Positions 40,472 through 46,383 of a stretch of 46,383 nucleotides of DNA are shown one piece after another; the first letter of the stretch is position 1, and each line of letters opens with the position of its first letter. Below the pieces are notes generated by a model that saw only the letters and a list, made by a program, of their open reading frames with translations, searched no databases and was not told the DNA's origin. A program made the position numbers and the translations under genes. The stretch lies in assembly GCA_004298065.1 (NCBI GenBank), contig SCRL01000055.1, positions 1-46,383 on the forward strand, given 5' to 3'. Origin of the DNA: Gammaproteobacteria bacterium. Lineage in GTDB: Bacteria; Pseudomonadota; Gammaproteobacteria; Acidiferrobacterales; Sulfurifustaceae.

Positions 40472-40553
40472 AATCCTAGTCCCCCAGCCATTAAAACCAT
40501 TACGGCCCGCCTTGTGCGGGCCGTAATGGTTTTAGGGGACTGGGATGAGAACC
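40472..40553 (+). repeat. tRNA-Gln tail repeat, copy 2
   Basis: A second, identical 82-bp copy, 168 bp downstream of copy 1. It again starts with the 19-nt tail of the tRNA but without the rest of a tRNA gene. Hairpin arms at 40492-40510 and 40516-40534. The GGTTCGAC motif after the unit is also conserved. Confidence 0.9.
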
Positions 40554-40663
40554 CTTGGGTTCGACGAAGATCGCCAGGAGCGATCCCGAACAACGTCTCG
40601 TAGAGACGTTGGCCCTGAATTGCGAAGCAACGAAGAGTGCGGTGCAAGGAAGCACCGCATAAA
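40554..40663 (+). repeat. Spacer of consecutive short hairpins, unit 2
   Basis: Different sequence from unit 1 but the same style: GATCGC/GCGATC with loop CAGGA (40569-40585); AACGTCTC/GAGACGTT (40592-40610); TTGC/GCAA (40620-40630); GCGGTGC/GCACCGC with loop AAGGAA (40639-40658). Two of four loops hold GGA. Confidence 0.75.
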
Positions 40664-40745
40664 CCTGGTCCCCCAGCCATATAAACTCACAACCCGCCCT
40701 GTGGCGGGTTGTGAGTTTATAAAGATTAAAGAATCTTTGGGTTCA
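40664..40745 (+). repeat. tRNA-Gln tail repeat, diverged copy 3
   Basis: It begins GTCCCCCAGCCAT like the tRNA end, then a new 19-bp perfect hairpin (arms 40680-40698 and 40703-40721, loop CTGT) with a different sequence but the same length and layout. AAAGATT/AATCTTT (40721-40738) and GGTTCAAC follow. The conserved architecture with changed sequence shows that the hairpin itself is under selection or is created by a common process. Confidence 0.8.
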
Positions 40746-41031
40746 ACCAGCCGCGTATGAGCTAAGCGAGCCGGATGTGGGTTGATGATGTAAGCCCAGA
40801 AAAGAGCGAAGGCCGGAATGCCCGAAGTACAATCGGTAGGACAGCCGTTCCGGTCCCGCGCCCACACAACATAAACCTCTTTTTAAGTAAGTCGCAAACG
40901 GAGCTATGAGAGGGCTATGTCATTACGAGAACATCGAACGAACTTACTTGTTGATTTTAAAAAGATATATTTAATTTATGTTGTATATCAGCAACAATAT
41001 AAACATTAGATGTTGCTAATTAACAAATCAG
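40746..41031. other. Structured remnant and AT-rich upstream region of porin 1
   Basis: 40776-40866 holds nested inverted repeats (TGTGGG/CCCACA and CCGGAA/TTCCGG) that recall a decayed tRNA-like or repeat unit, but no cloverleaf can be drawn. From about 40920 the DNA becomes AT-rich, with GTTG/CAAC inverted pairs (for example TGTTG at 40979-40983 and CAACA at 40992-40996). These may be regulator sites for the porin. No gene is supported. Confidence 0.4.
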
Positions 41032-41060
41032 TTGCATCGGCGCAAAAAAGCGACTATAAA
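41032..41060 (+). promoter_or_regulatory. Promoter of porin 1
   Basis: TTGCAT (41032-41037) and TATAAA (41055-41060), spacer 17 bp; start near 41067, giving a 5' leader of about 53 nt with CAGGAGGAAAG before the ATG. Confidence 0.7.
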
Positions 41061-41119
41061 AGTCCACGGCAACAAGTAATTTTTGCCGCGTTACTAAACA
41101 ATTTCCTTCAGGAGGAAAG

Positions 41120-42247
41120 ATGAATAAGAAGCTTCTAACTGTTGCCATCGGCGCTGCTCTGGCCGCGGGCCCGATGTTGGTGAGCGCAACCGCTCAAGCC
41201 GACGTCAAGGTCTACGGCAAGCTGCACATGTCGGTGGATTATGTGGACGGCAAGGGCGCCGGCGATGTGACCACGAGCTCCGGCTCGGCCGCGACCTCGC
41301 GCAAGCACATGGCCGTGTCGAACAACTCCTCGCGTTGGGGTATTGATGTCAGCGAGAAGCTCGGCGGCGGCATGACCGCCATCGGCAAACTGGAATCGGA
41401 CATCGATGCGTCCGGTGAAACTTCCAGCCAGAACACCCGCAACCGTTATGTCGGCCTGTCCGGCGGCTTCGGTACCGTCCTCGCTGGTACCCACGACACG
41501 CCGTTCAAGACTGTCAGCCGCGACACCGAGCTGTTCCCTGAGCAAGTCGGCGATACGCGCAACCTCGTGAGCAGCGGTGGCAACGGCGCCCTCGGTTGGG
41601 ATCTGCGTCCGGCCAACATCCTGGTGTATGCCACGCCGAACCTCGGCGGCTTCACCGCGACCTACGCCTACAGCGCGGACACGACCGCTGTGGCCGGCAC
41701 CGAAGACAACCGCCGGCGCGCGGACAGCCTCGGCCTGAAGTTCGTTCAGGGCCCGCTGTACGTGAACTTCGCCTACGAAACTCACCGCTTCAACAGCATC
41801 ACTGACAGCGGCAACCCGACGGAGAAGGGCTACCGCCTCGGCGCGAGCTACAACTTCGGCGCGTTCAAGCTGGTCGGCATGTACCAGGACCTCAAGGACC
41901 AGGGTGGCACGGCTTCGGGCGCGCAGTCCGTGAAGCGCAAGAGCTGGAACATCGGCGGTGCGTTCACCGCGGGTAACAACGTCTTCAAGGCGCAGTACGT
42001 GAAGGCGGATGCCCTGAGCAACTTCGCGGCCGGCACCAGCGGTGACAACACCGGCGCCAAGATGTGGGCGATCGGCTGGGATCACCTGTTCTCGAAGACC
42101 GTCAAGGCCTATGTGGCCTATGCCAAGACCGACAACGACAGCGCCGCGACCTTCACGGTCAACGCTGGCGGTCATGGCGACACCATCGCCCCGCAGGCCG
42201 GCAACGACCCGCAGGCTTGGTCGGTCGGCATGATCGTGGACTTCTAA
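41120..42247 (+). CDS. Outer-membrane porin (tandem copy 1)
   Basis: A 375-residue general porin. A Sec signal (LLTVAIGAALAAGPMLVSATAQA) is followed by the typical first strand DVKVYGKLHMSVDYVD and then alternating beta strands, ending WSVGMIVDF with the C-terminal Phe recognised by the Bam machinery. It is the trimeric 16-stranded porin type (Gram-negative porin, family 4-like). Selectivity cannot be read. Strong Shine-Dalgarno AGGAGG; own promoter and terminator suggest high, separately regulated expression. Confidence 0.93.
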   Translation: MNKKLLTVAIGAALAAGPMLVSATAQADVKVYGKLHMSVDYVDGKGAGDVTTSSGSAATSRKHMAVSNNSSRWGIDVSEKLGGGMTAIGKLESDIDASGETSSQNTRNRYVGLSGGFGTVLAGTHDTPFKTVSRDTELFPEQVGDTRNLVSSGGNGALGWDLRPANILVYATPNLGGFTATYAYSADTTAVAGTEDNRRRADSLGLKFVQGPLYVNFAYETHRFNSITDSGNPTEKGYRLGASYNFGAFKLVGMYQDLKDQGGTASGAQSVKRKSWNIGGAFTAGNNVFKAQYVKADALSNFAAGTSGDNTGAKMWAIGWDHLFSKTVKAYVAYAKTDNDSAATFTVNAGGHGDTIAPQAGNDPQAWSVGMIVDF

Positions 42248-42284
42248 GAACGACGGTTTAACAACAATAAAGGCATTGAAACTG

Positions 42285-42313
42285 ACGGGGCCCGAAAGGG
42301 CCCCGTTTTTTTT
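42285..42313 (+). terminator. Intrinsic terminator of porin 1
   Basis: ACGGGGCCC/GGGCCCCGT with loop GAAA and eight T. The same hairpin is repeated after porin 2, so it was duplicated with the gene. Confidence 0.95.
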
Positions 42314-42473
42314 GGTTTTTCAGATTGCCTGGATGGAATATTCGGTGGAATCGGTTCGTCTCTCCCCACGATGATTGTCCGTGGCTTTATGGCCATGGGC
42401 CAGAATTGCGGCCGGCCTGTCGAATTGCCGACCGCAGAAAATAAAAACTTTTTCTGCCTAGGGAGGATAATCC

Positions 42474-43640
42474 GTGCGTAAGAAACTTCTGACCGCTGCC
42501 GTGGGCGCTGCCCTGGTCGGCCCGATGCTGGCGAGCACCGCGCTCGCCGACGTCAAGGTCTACGGCAAGATACACGTATCCGTGGACTACGTTGACCCGA
42601 AAGGTCCCGGCGAGGCGACGACAAGTTCCGGTTCGTCCGCGACCTCGCGCAAGTCGACCCACGTTTCATCCAACGCCTCGCGTTGGGGCATCGATGTCAG
42701 CGAGAAGCTCGGCGGCGGTATGACCGCCATCGGCAAGCTGGAGCAGGCCATTTACGTCGATGGCGAAGACAATACCCAAACTTCGCATGCCCGCTGGGTA
42801 GGCCTGAGCACCGGATTCGGCAATATCACCGCCGGCATCCACGAGTCGGCATTCAAGCTCATCGGCCGCGCCGTGGACCTGTTCCCGGACCAGATCGGTG
42901 ACGCGCGCAACCTGACGGCCTCGGGCGCCCTTGCCGCCGCCAACTCCGCCTACAACACCGACAACAACGGCAGCACCGGCTGGGAGCAGCGTCCGCCGAA
43001 CAGCGTGCAATACGTGACCCCCAGCCTCAGCGGGTTCAAGGTCAGCTATCTCTACAGCGCCGACAACACGGCCGTCGTCGGGACGGAGGACAACCGTCGT
43101 CGCCTCGACGACATCGCAGTGACCTACGCGCAGGGACCGCTGTATGTCGGTCTCTCGCACCAGACCCATCGCTTCAACACTGTCGCCGACGGCGGCAATC
43201 CGACGGAGAAGGGTTGGCGCCTCGGCGCGAGCTATAACTTCGGCGCGATCAAGGTGGCCGCGCTGTACCAGGACCTGAAGGACCTGGGCGGCACCGCGAG
43301 CGGCGCCTCGGCGGTCGATCGCAAAGTCTGGGGTGTCGGGGCGGCCTACACCGCCGGCAATAACGTGTTCAAGGCCCAGTACTACAAGGCCGGTAGCCTG
43401 AGCAAATTCTCGGCCGGCACCAGCGGTGACAACACCGGCGCCAAGATGTGGGCGCTCGGCTGGGATCATCTGTTCTCGAAGACTGCCAAGGGCTACGTGG
43501 CCTACTCCAAGACCGACAATGATTCAAATGCTCGGTTCCTGACCAACGGCCCGGCGCAGAACGCCCGCAGCGACTTCCTGATCCCCGCTGCCGGCAACGA
43601 TCCGCAGGCCTGGTCGGTCGGCATGATCCTGGACTTCTAA
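42474..43640 (+). CDS. Outer-membrane porin (tandem copy 2)
   Basis: A 388-residue paralogue of porin 1, with the same signal and first strand (DVKVYGKIHVSVDYVD) and end (WSVGMILDF). It differs by insertions in the loops near residues 145-165 (LAAANSAYNTDNNGS) and near the C-terminus (NGPAQNARSDF), which would change the channel mouth. The start is GTG at 42474 with GGGAGGA. There is a 226-nt gap from porin 1, including its terminator, so it is a separate unit. Confidence 0.92.
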   Translation: MRKKLLTAAVGAALVGPMLASTALADVKVYGKIHVSVDYVDPKGPGEATTSSGSSATSRKSTHVSSNASRWGIDVSEKLGGGMTAIGKLEQAIYVDGEDNTQTSHARWVGLSTGFGNITAGIHESAFKLIGRAVDLFPDQIGDARNLTASGALAAANSAYNTDNNGSTGWEQRPPNSVQYVTPSLSGFKVSYLYSADNTAVVGTEDNRRRLDDIAVTYAQGPLYVGLSHQTHRFNTVADGGNPTEKGWRLGASYNFGAIKVAALYQDLKDLGGTASGASAVDRKVWGVGAAYTAGNNVFKAQYYKAGSLSKFSAGTSGDNTGAKMWALGWDHLFSKTAKGYVAYSKTDNDSNARFLTNGPAQNARSDFLIPAAGNDPQAWSVGMILDF

Positions 43641-43688
43641 GAACAGGGAATAGTTGTTTAACAGCACTAATTTAAGCTGTTGAAACTG

Positions 43689-43713
43689 ACGGGGCCCGAA
43701 AGGGCCCCGTTTT
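43689..43713 (+). terminator. Intrinsic terminator of porin 2
   Basis: The same stem as after porin 1, ACGGGGCCC/GGGCCCCGT with loop GAAA, but a shorter T-run (TTTTATTT). Confidence 0.93.
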
Positions 43714-43781
43714 ATTTGCGCGATCCCCGGCGCCGGTGTAGCACAGGGCCAATTGTCATTCCTAGCCGGCAGACCCACATC

Positions 43782-43790
43782 TGTTAAAAT
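43782..43790 (+). promoter_or_regulatory. Extended -10 promoter of argC
   Basis: TGTTAAAAT fits the extended -10 pattern TGn-TAAAAT, 34 nt before the argC ATG. No consensus -35 is seen, as is common for extended -10 promoters. Confidence 0.5.
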
Positions 43791-43823
43791 CCCCTGCTTA
43801 TCCGTATTTCCGGGCAGGGTGGA

Positions 43824-44855
43824 ATGATCAAGGTCGGCATCATCGGCGGTACCGGCTACACCGGCGTGGAGTTGCTGCGCCTGCTGGTCGGGCACCCACA
43901 GACAAAGCTTTCTGTCATCACCTCGCGCGGCGAGGCCGGCAGGAAAGTGGCCGATCTTTTCCCCAATCTGCGCGGTCACGTGGACTTGGTCTTCAGCGAG
44001 CCGGACACGAAGACGCTCGCGGCCTGCGACGTGGTGTTCTCGGCCACGCCCAACGGCGTCGCCATGACCCAGGCGCGCGAACTTGTGGCCGCGGGCACGC
44101 GTCTGATCGACCTCGCCGCCGACTTCCGCTTGCGCGACCCGGCTGTGTGGGAAAAGTGGTATGGCATGCCGCACGCCTGCCCCGAGTTATTGGCCGAGGC
44201 CGTCTACGGCCTGCCGGAGGTAAACCGCGACAAAATCAGAAAGGCGCGCATCGTCGCCAATCCCGGCTGCTACCCGACGGCGGTGCAGCTCGGCTTTTTG
44301 CCGTTGCTCGAACAGGGGTTGGTGGACGCTGCCCACCTCATCGCTGACGCCAAATCGGGCGTGAGCGGCGCCGGACGCAAGGCCGAGGTGCACACGCTGT
44401 TTGCCGAGGCCTCGGACAATTTCAAGGCCTACGCCGTCGCCGGCCATCGCCACTGGCCCGAGATCAAGCAGGGGCTTGAGACCGCCACCGGCAAGCCGGT
44501 GGGGCTGACCTTCGTGCCGCACCTCACGCCCATGATCCGCGGCATCCACGCGACGCTCTACGCGCGCCTCGCAAAAACAGACATGGACCTGCAGGCGCTG
44601 TACGAAAAGCGCTACGCCAACGAGTCGTTCGTGGACGTGCTGCCGGCCGGCAGCCATCCGGACACGCGCTCGGTGCGCGCCTCGAACGTCTGCCGCATCG
44701 CTGTGCATCGCCCCCAGGGTGGCGATACGGTGGTGGTGCTGTCGGTGATCGACAACCTGGTCAAGGGCGCGGCCGGCCAGGCGGTGCAGAACATGAATAT
44801 CATGTTCGGACTCGACGAGCGCACCGGGCTCGCGGCGCCGCCGGTGTTACCGTAG
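43824..44855 (+). CDS. argC: N-acetyl-gamma-glutamyl-phosphate reductase
   Basis: A 343-residue NADPH-dependent enzyme, third step of arginine synthesis. The N-terminal nucleotide fold starts [20 protein letters not shown]; the catalytic Cys lies in [14 protein letters not shown]; the C-terminal domain has [14 protein letters not shown] and [17 protein letters not shown]. Length matches the type 1 ArgC of about 340 residues. The ATG has a GGGTGG Shine-Dalgarno. It starts the argC-DUF6776-bactofilin-erpA order. Confidence 0.97.
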   Translation: MIKVGIIGGTGYTGVELLRLLVGHPQTKLSVITSRGEAGRKVADLFPNLRGHVDLVFSEPDTKTLAACDVVFSATPNGVAMTQARELVAAGTRLIDLAADFRLRDPAVWEKWYGMPHACPELLAEAVYGLPEVNRDKIRKARIVANPGCYPTAVQLGFLPLLEQGLVDAAHLIADAKSGVSGAGRKAEVHTLFAEASDNFKAYAVAGHRHWPEIKQGLETATGKPVGLTFVPHLTPMIRGIHATLYARLAKTDMDLQALYEKRYANESFVDVLPAGSHPDTRSVRASNVCRIAVHRPQGGDTVVVLSVIDNLVKGAAGQAVQNMNIMFGLDERTGLAAPPVLP

Positions 44856-44934
44856 GCGGCCGGACCGGACCGACAGCCGGTGCCGGTGGGACAGGCACAC
44901 CCGCTATAATTCAGCGCATCACCGCGGAAACAAC

Positions 44935-45672
44935 ATGCTGTTCAAGCGCAAGAATACCCTCGACGTCGTCGTCAAGCGGCGCATTTCCCCGACGACCAAA
45001 CTGCTCCTCGCCGGCGGCGTGGCTGCCGCGGCGCTGGGCTCGGCCGTCTTTATTTACAACCACGGTCTCAGCATGGCCGGTTTCGAGCGCGACTATGCCG
45101 TGCGTGCGCGCCAGGCACTGGAGGACGAGGCCGGCAAGTTGCGCGACGAGGTCCAGCAGCTGCGCGAGTCGCTGGCGCGCTCCCAGCGCACCATCCAGAT
45201 GGACCAGGCGGCCTACCAGGAGCTCGACAAGTCGCTCAAGGCCTCGGCACAGGAGATCGTGCGCCTGCGGGAGGAGGTCAACTTCTACCGCAACATTATC
45301 TCGCCGACGGACAAAAAGAGCGGCCTGCGCATCCAGAACCTGTACATCGTCCCGGCCGGCGGCGTGAACCAGTACCGCTACAAGCTGGTGCTGATCCAGG
45401 CGCTCAAGCACGAGCGCGCAATCACCGGCCAGGCGAGCTTCGAGATCAGCGGCACGCAGGGCGGGCAGGACACGGTGCTTAAATTCCCGCGCGCCACGGA
45501 GCGGCCGATCTACGTGAACCTCAAGTATTTCCAGGACATCGAGGGGCGGTTCGAGCTGCCGCGCAATTTTCAGCCGAGCCGCGTCAAGATTTCCATCACC
45601 ACGCCGGGCGGCGGCCAGCCGATCGAGGCCGATTACGCCTGGCCCCAGGCCGTCGCCGCCGTCTCGGGTTGA
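44935..45672 (+). CDS. Coiled-coil membrane protein (DUF6776-like)
   Basis: A 245-residue protein: short cytosolic start, one membrane helix (LLLAGGVAAAALGSAVFIY), a coiled coil of about 60 residues (QALEDEAGKLRDEVQQLRES and on) and a periplasmic beta domain (LRIQNLYIVPAGGVNQYRYKLVLIQ, VNLKYFQDIEGRF). It matches the family of uncharacterised proteins that precede bactofilin in proteobacteria. It is likely involved in the cell envelope or in scaffold organisation with the bactofilin. A TATAAT (44905-44910) lies 24 nt before the ATG. Confidence 0.8.
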   Translation: MLFKRKNTLDVVVKRRISPTTKLLLAGGVAAAALGSAVFIYNHGLSMAGFERDYAVRARQALEDEAGKLRDEVQQLRESLARSQRTIQMDQAAYQELDKSLKASAQEIVRLREEVNFYRNIISPTDKKSGLRIQNLYIVPAGGVNQYRYKLVLIQALKHERAITGQASFEISGTQGGQDTVLKFPRATERPIYVNLKYFQDIEGRFELPRNFQPSRVKISITTPGGGQPIEADYAWPQAVAAVSG

Positions 45673-45729
45673 ACGGGCGCGTGGCGGCGGGACGGCTATA
45701 ATCACCGGACTACGACGGAGGGCAGAGCA

Positions 45730-46173
45730 ATGCTGAGCGCACTTGGGAAAAACTCGAACGAGAAACCCTGCAATACCATCGATTCCCTGGTCGGGGTCAA
45801 GACCGACATCAAGGGCGACATCGTCTTTTCCGGCGGGCTGCGCATCGACGGCAAGATCAAGGGCAACATCACCGCCAAGGGCGACGGCAACAGCACGCTG
45901 GTACTGAGCGAGCACGCGGTCGTGCTTGGCAACGTCACCGTGCCGCACGTGATCGTCAACGGCACCATCAAGGGCAACGTCCGTGCCGCCGAGCGCATCG
46001 AGATGCAGCACAAGGGCGAGATCACCGGCGACGTCTATTACAAGGTGATCGAGATGGCCATGGGCGCGGTGATCAACGGCAGCATGGTGCGCGAGGGCGG
46101 CGAGGGCGCCCGCGACAAGGCCACGGTGACGCGGCTTAAGCCCGTGACCACGGGCGCCGAGGACGAAGGCTAG
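45730..46173 (+). CDS. Bactofilin (polymer-forming cytoskeletal protein)
   Basis: A 147-residue protein with the bactofilin beta-helix: TDIKGDIVFSGGLRIDGKIKGNITA, VVLGNVTVPHVIVNGTIKGN, AERIEMQHKGEITGDVYY. Repeating GDI/GNI/GNV turns show the stacked beta-helix. Flexible ends flank the core. Bactofilins polymerise without nucleotide and localise envelope enzymes. TATAAT at 45697-45702 could be its own promoter. It follows the coiled-coil protein, which may be its membrane partner. Confidence 0.93.
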   Translation: MLSALGKNSNEKPCNTIDSLVGVKTDIKGDIVFSGGLRIDGKIKGNITAKGDGNSTLVLSEHAVVLGNVTVPHVIVNGTIKGNVRAAERIEMQHKGEITGDVYYKVIEMAMGAVINGSMVREGGEGARDKATVTRLKPVTTGAEDEG

Positions 46174-46179
46174 AAATTA

Positions 46180-46203
46180 ATATTGACTATCCCAGTCAGG
46201 TAT
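46180..46203 (+). promoter_or_regulatory. IscR-like (type 1) operator overlapping the erpA promoter
   Basis: Half-sites ATATTGACT (46180-46188) and AGTCAGGTAT (46194-46203) form a near-perfect inverted repeat that closely fits the IscR type 1 pattern (TGACT ... AGTCA, flanked by ATA and TAT). It overlaps a TTGACT (46183-46188) -35, with GATAAT (46207-46212) as -10, spacer 18 bp. IscR with its 2Fe-2S cluster would sit on the -35 and repress. Confidence 0.7.
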
Positions 46204-46243
46204 TGAGATAATTATTTTGTTTGAAGGACTGGAGATATATCCC

Positions 46244-46383
46244 ATGACCGCCGCTGTCCCCACCATGCCGTCGCCGCTTCTGTTCACCGACGCCGCGGCC
46301 ACCAAAGTCCGGGAGCTGATTGAAGAAGAGAAGAACCCGGCGCTGATGCTGCGCGTGTTCGTTTCGGGTGGCGGCTGCTCCGG
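46244..46383 (+). CDS. erpA: Iron-sulfur cluster insertion protein ErpA (5' part)
   Basis: The first 46 codons are present; the gene continues beyond the right edge. [18 protein letters not shown] and [12 protein letters not shown] show the A-type carrier, including the first of the three conserved Cys. ErpA passes Fe-S clusters to apoproteins. The ATG is preceded by a GGAG Shine-Dalgarno and the IscR-like site, so it is expected to respond to the iron-sulfur state. Candidate clients here include the glcF and 2Fe-2S proteins. Confidence 0.92.
   Translation, partial: MTAAVPTMPSPLLFTDAAATKVRELIEEEKNPALMLRVFVSGGGCS

Noticed and set aside
40304-40745. CRISPR array
   Set aside because: There are only two identical units of 82 bp with spacers of different length and internal hairpins, no cas genes and no short regular repeats.
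40304-40745. Attachment site of an integrated element at tRNA-Gln
   Set aside because: The repeated tRNA tail would fit att duplications, but the copies are only 168 bp apart and no integrase or mobile gene lies between or near them.
40776-40866. Second tRNA gene
   Set aside because: Nested inverted repeats are present, but no cloverleaf with anticodon and T-arm can be drawn.
40346-40867. ORFs in the tRNA-tail repeat region, on both strands
   Set aside because: They translate the repeat units, including the tRNA tail, and are best explained as non-coding.

Overview
The window is GC-rich chromosomal DNA from a Gram-negative proteobacterium, most likely a gammaproteobacterium. The basis is the ubiquinone enzyme Coq7, rplM-rpsI, two outer-membrane porins, the order argC - coiled-coil membrane protein - bactofilin - erpA, and a split trpE-trpG-trpD-trpC operon. 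The many haem, copper and FNR-like features suggest a respiratory, possibly chemolithotrophic or denitrifying lifestyle. The species cannot be named from sequence alone.

Layout. 1-1860: a cut-off signalling protein and a secreted cupredoxin-like protein (minus), then purC. 1893-6979: a copper-resistance operon: secreted Cys/His protein, multicopper oxidase CopA, outer-membrane CopB, cupredoxin, CusF-like protein, two lipoprotein cytochromes c and a 27-residue membrane peptide. 6986-9565: a GGDEF cyclase and a small membrane protein. 9639-13689: a second metal/envelope operon behind an FNR-like box: Cys-rich secreted protein, Met/Gly-rich Spy-like protein, a 37-residue membrane peptide, a Cys-Cys-Ala-His membrane protein, DUF302, a Met-rich protein and a YHS protein. 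An orphan atpC and a 500-bp repeat-rich gap follow. 14715-22465: an ethylbenzene-dehydrogenase-type haem protein, DUF2231, CopZ-like chaperone, glucan phosphorylase, a second DUF302, Cu(I) P-type ATPase, a second cupredoxin and a CopD-like protein. 22539-28895: an alpha/beta hydrolase, rpe, gph, a Trp-rich leader peptide and trpEGDC. 28903-35544: an accessory block with a frameshifted FkbM methyltransferase, two glycosyltransferases, a methyltransferase and two paralogous TPR/glycosyltransferase-fold proteins. 35660-38843: OsmC, VOC, coq7, glcF and a 2Fe-2S protein. 38844-39293: an AT-rich gap with a candidate small RNA. 39294-40322: rplM, rpsI and tRNA-Gln(CTG). 40304-40900: tandem repeats carrying the tail of that tRNA. 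41120-43640: two tandem porins. 43824-46383: argC, a DUF6776-like protein, bactofilin and the start of erpA behind an IscR-like site.

How it works together. Copper is handled in every compartment: cytosolic chaperone (CopZ), inner-membrane export (P-type ATPase), periplasmic oxidation and binding (CopA, CusF-like, cupredoxins, Met-rich proteins) and the outer membrane (CopB). It is interleaved with cytochromes c and a haem-binding protein. Three FNR/DNR-like boxes lie about 41 bp before possible transcription starts of parts of this region, which suggests redox or anaerobic control.

The most original signals are non-coding: a candidate sRNA with its own promoter and terminator, tRNA-Gln tail repeats full of GGA-loop hairpins matching the CsrA consensus, and a trp leader peptide with too little room for a classical attenuator.
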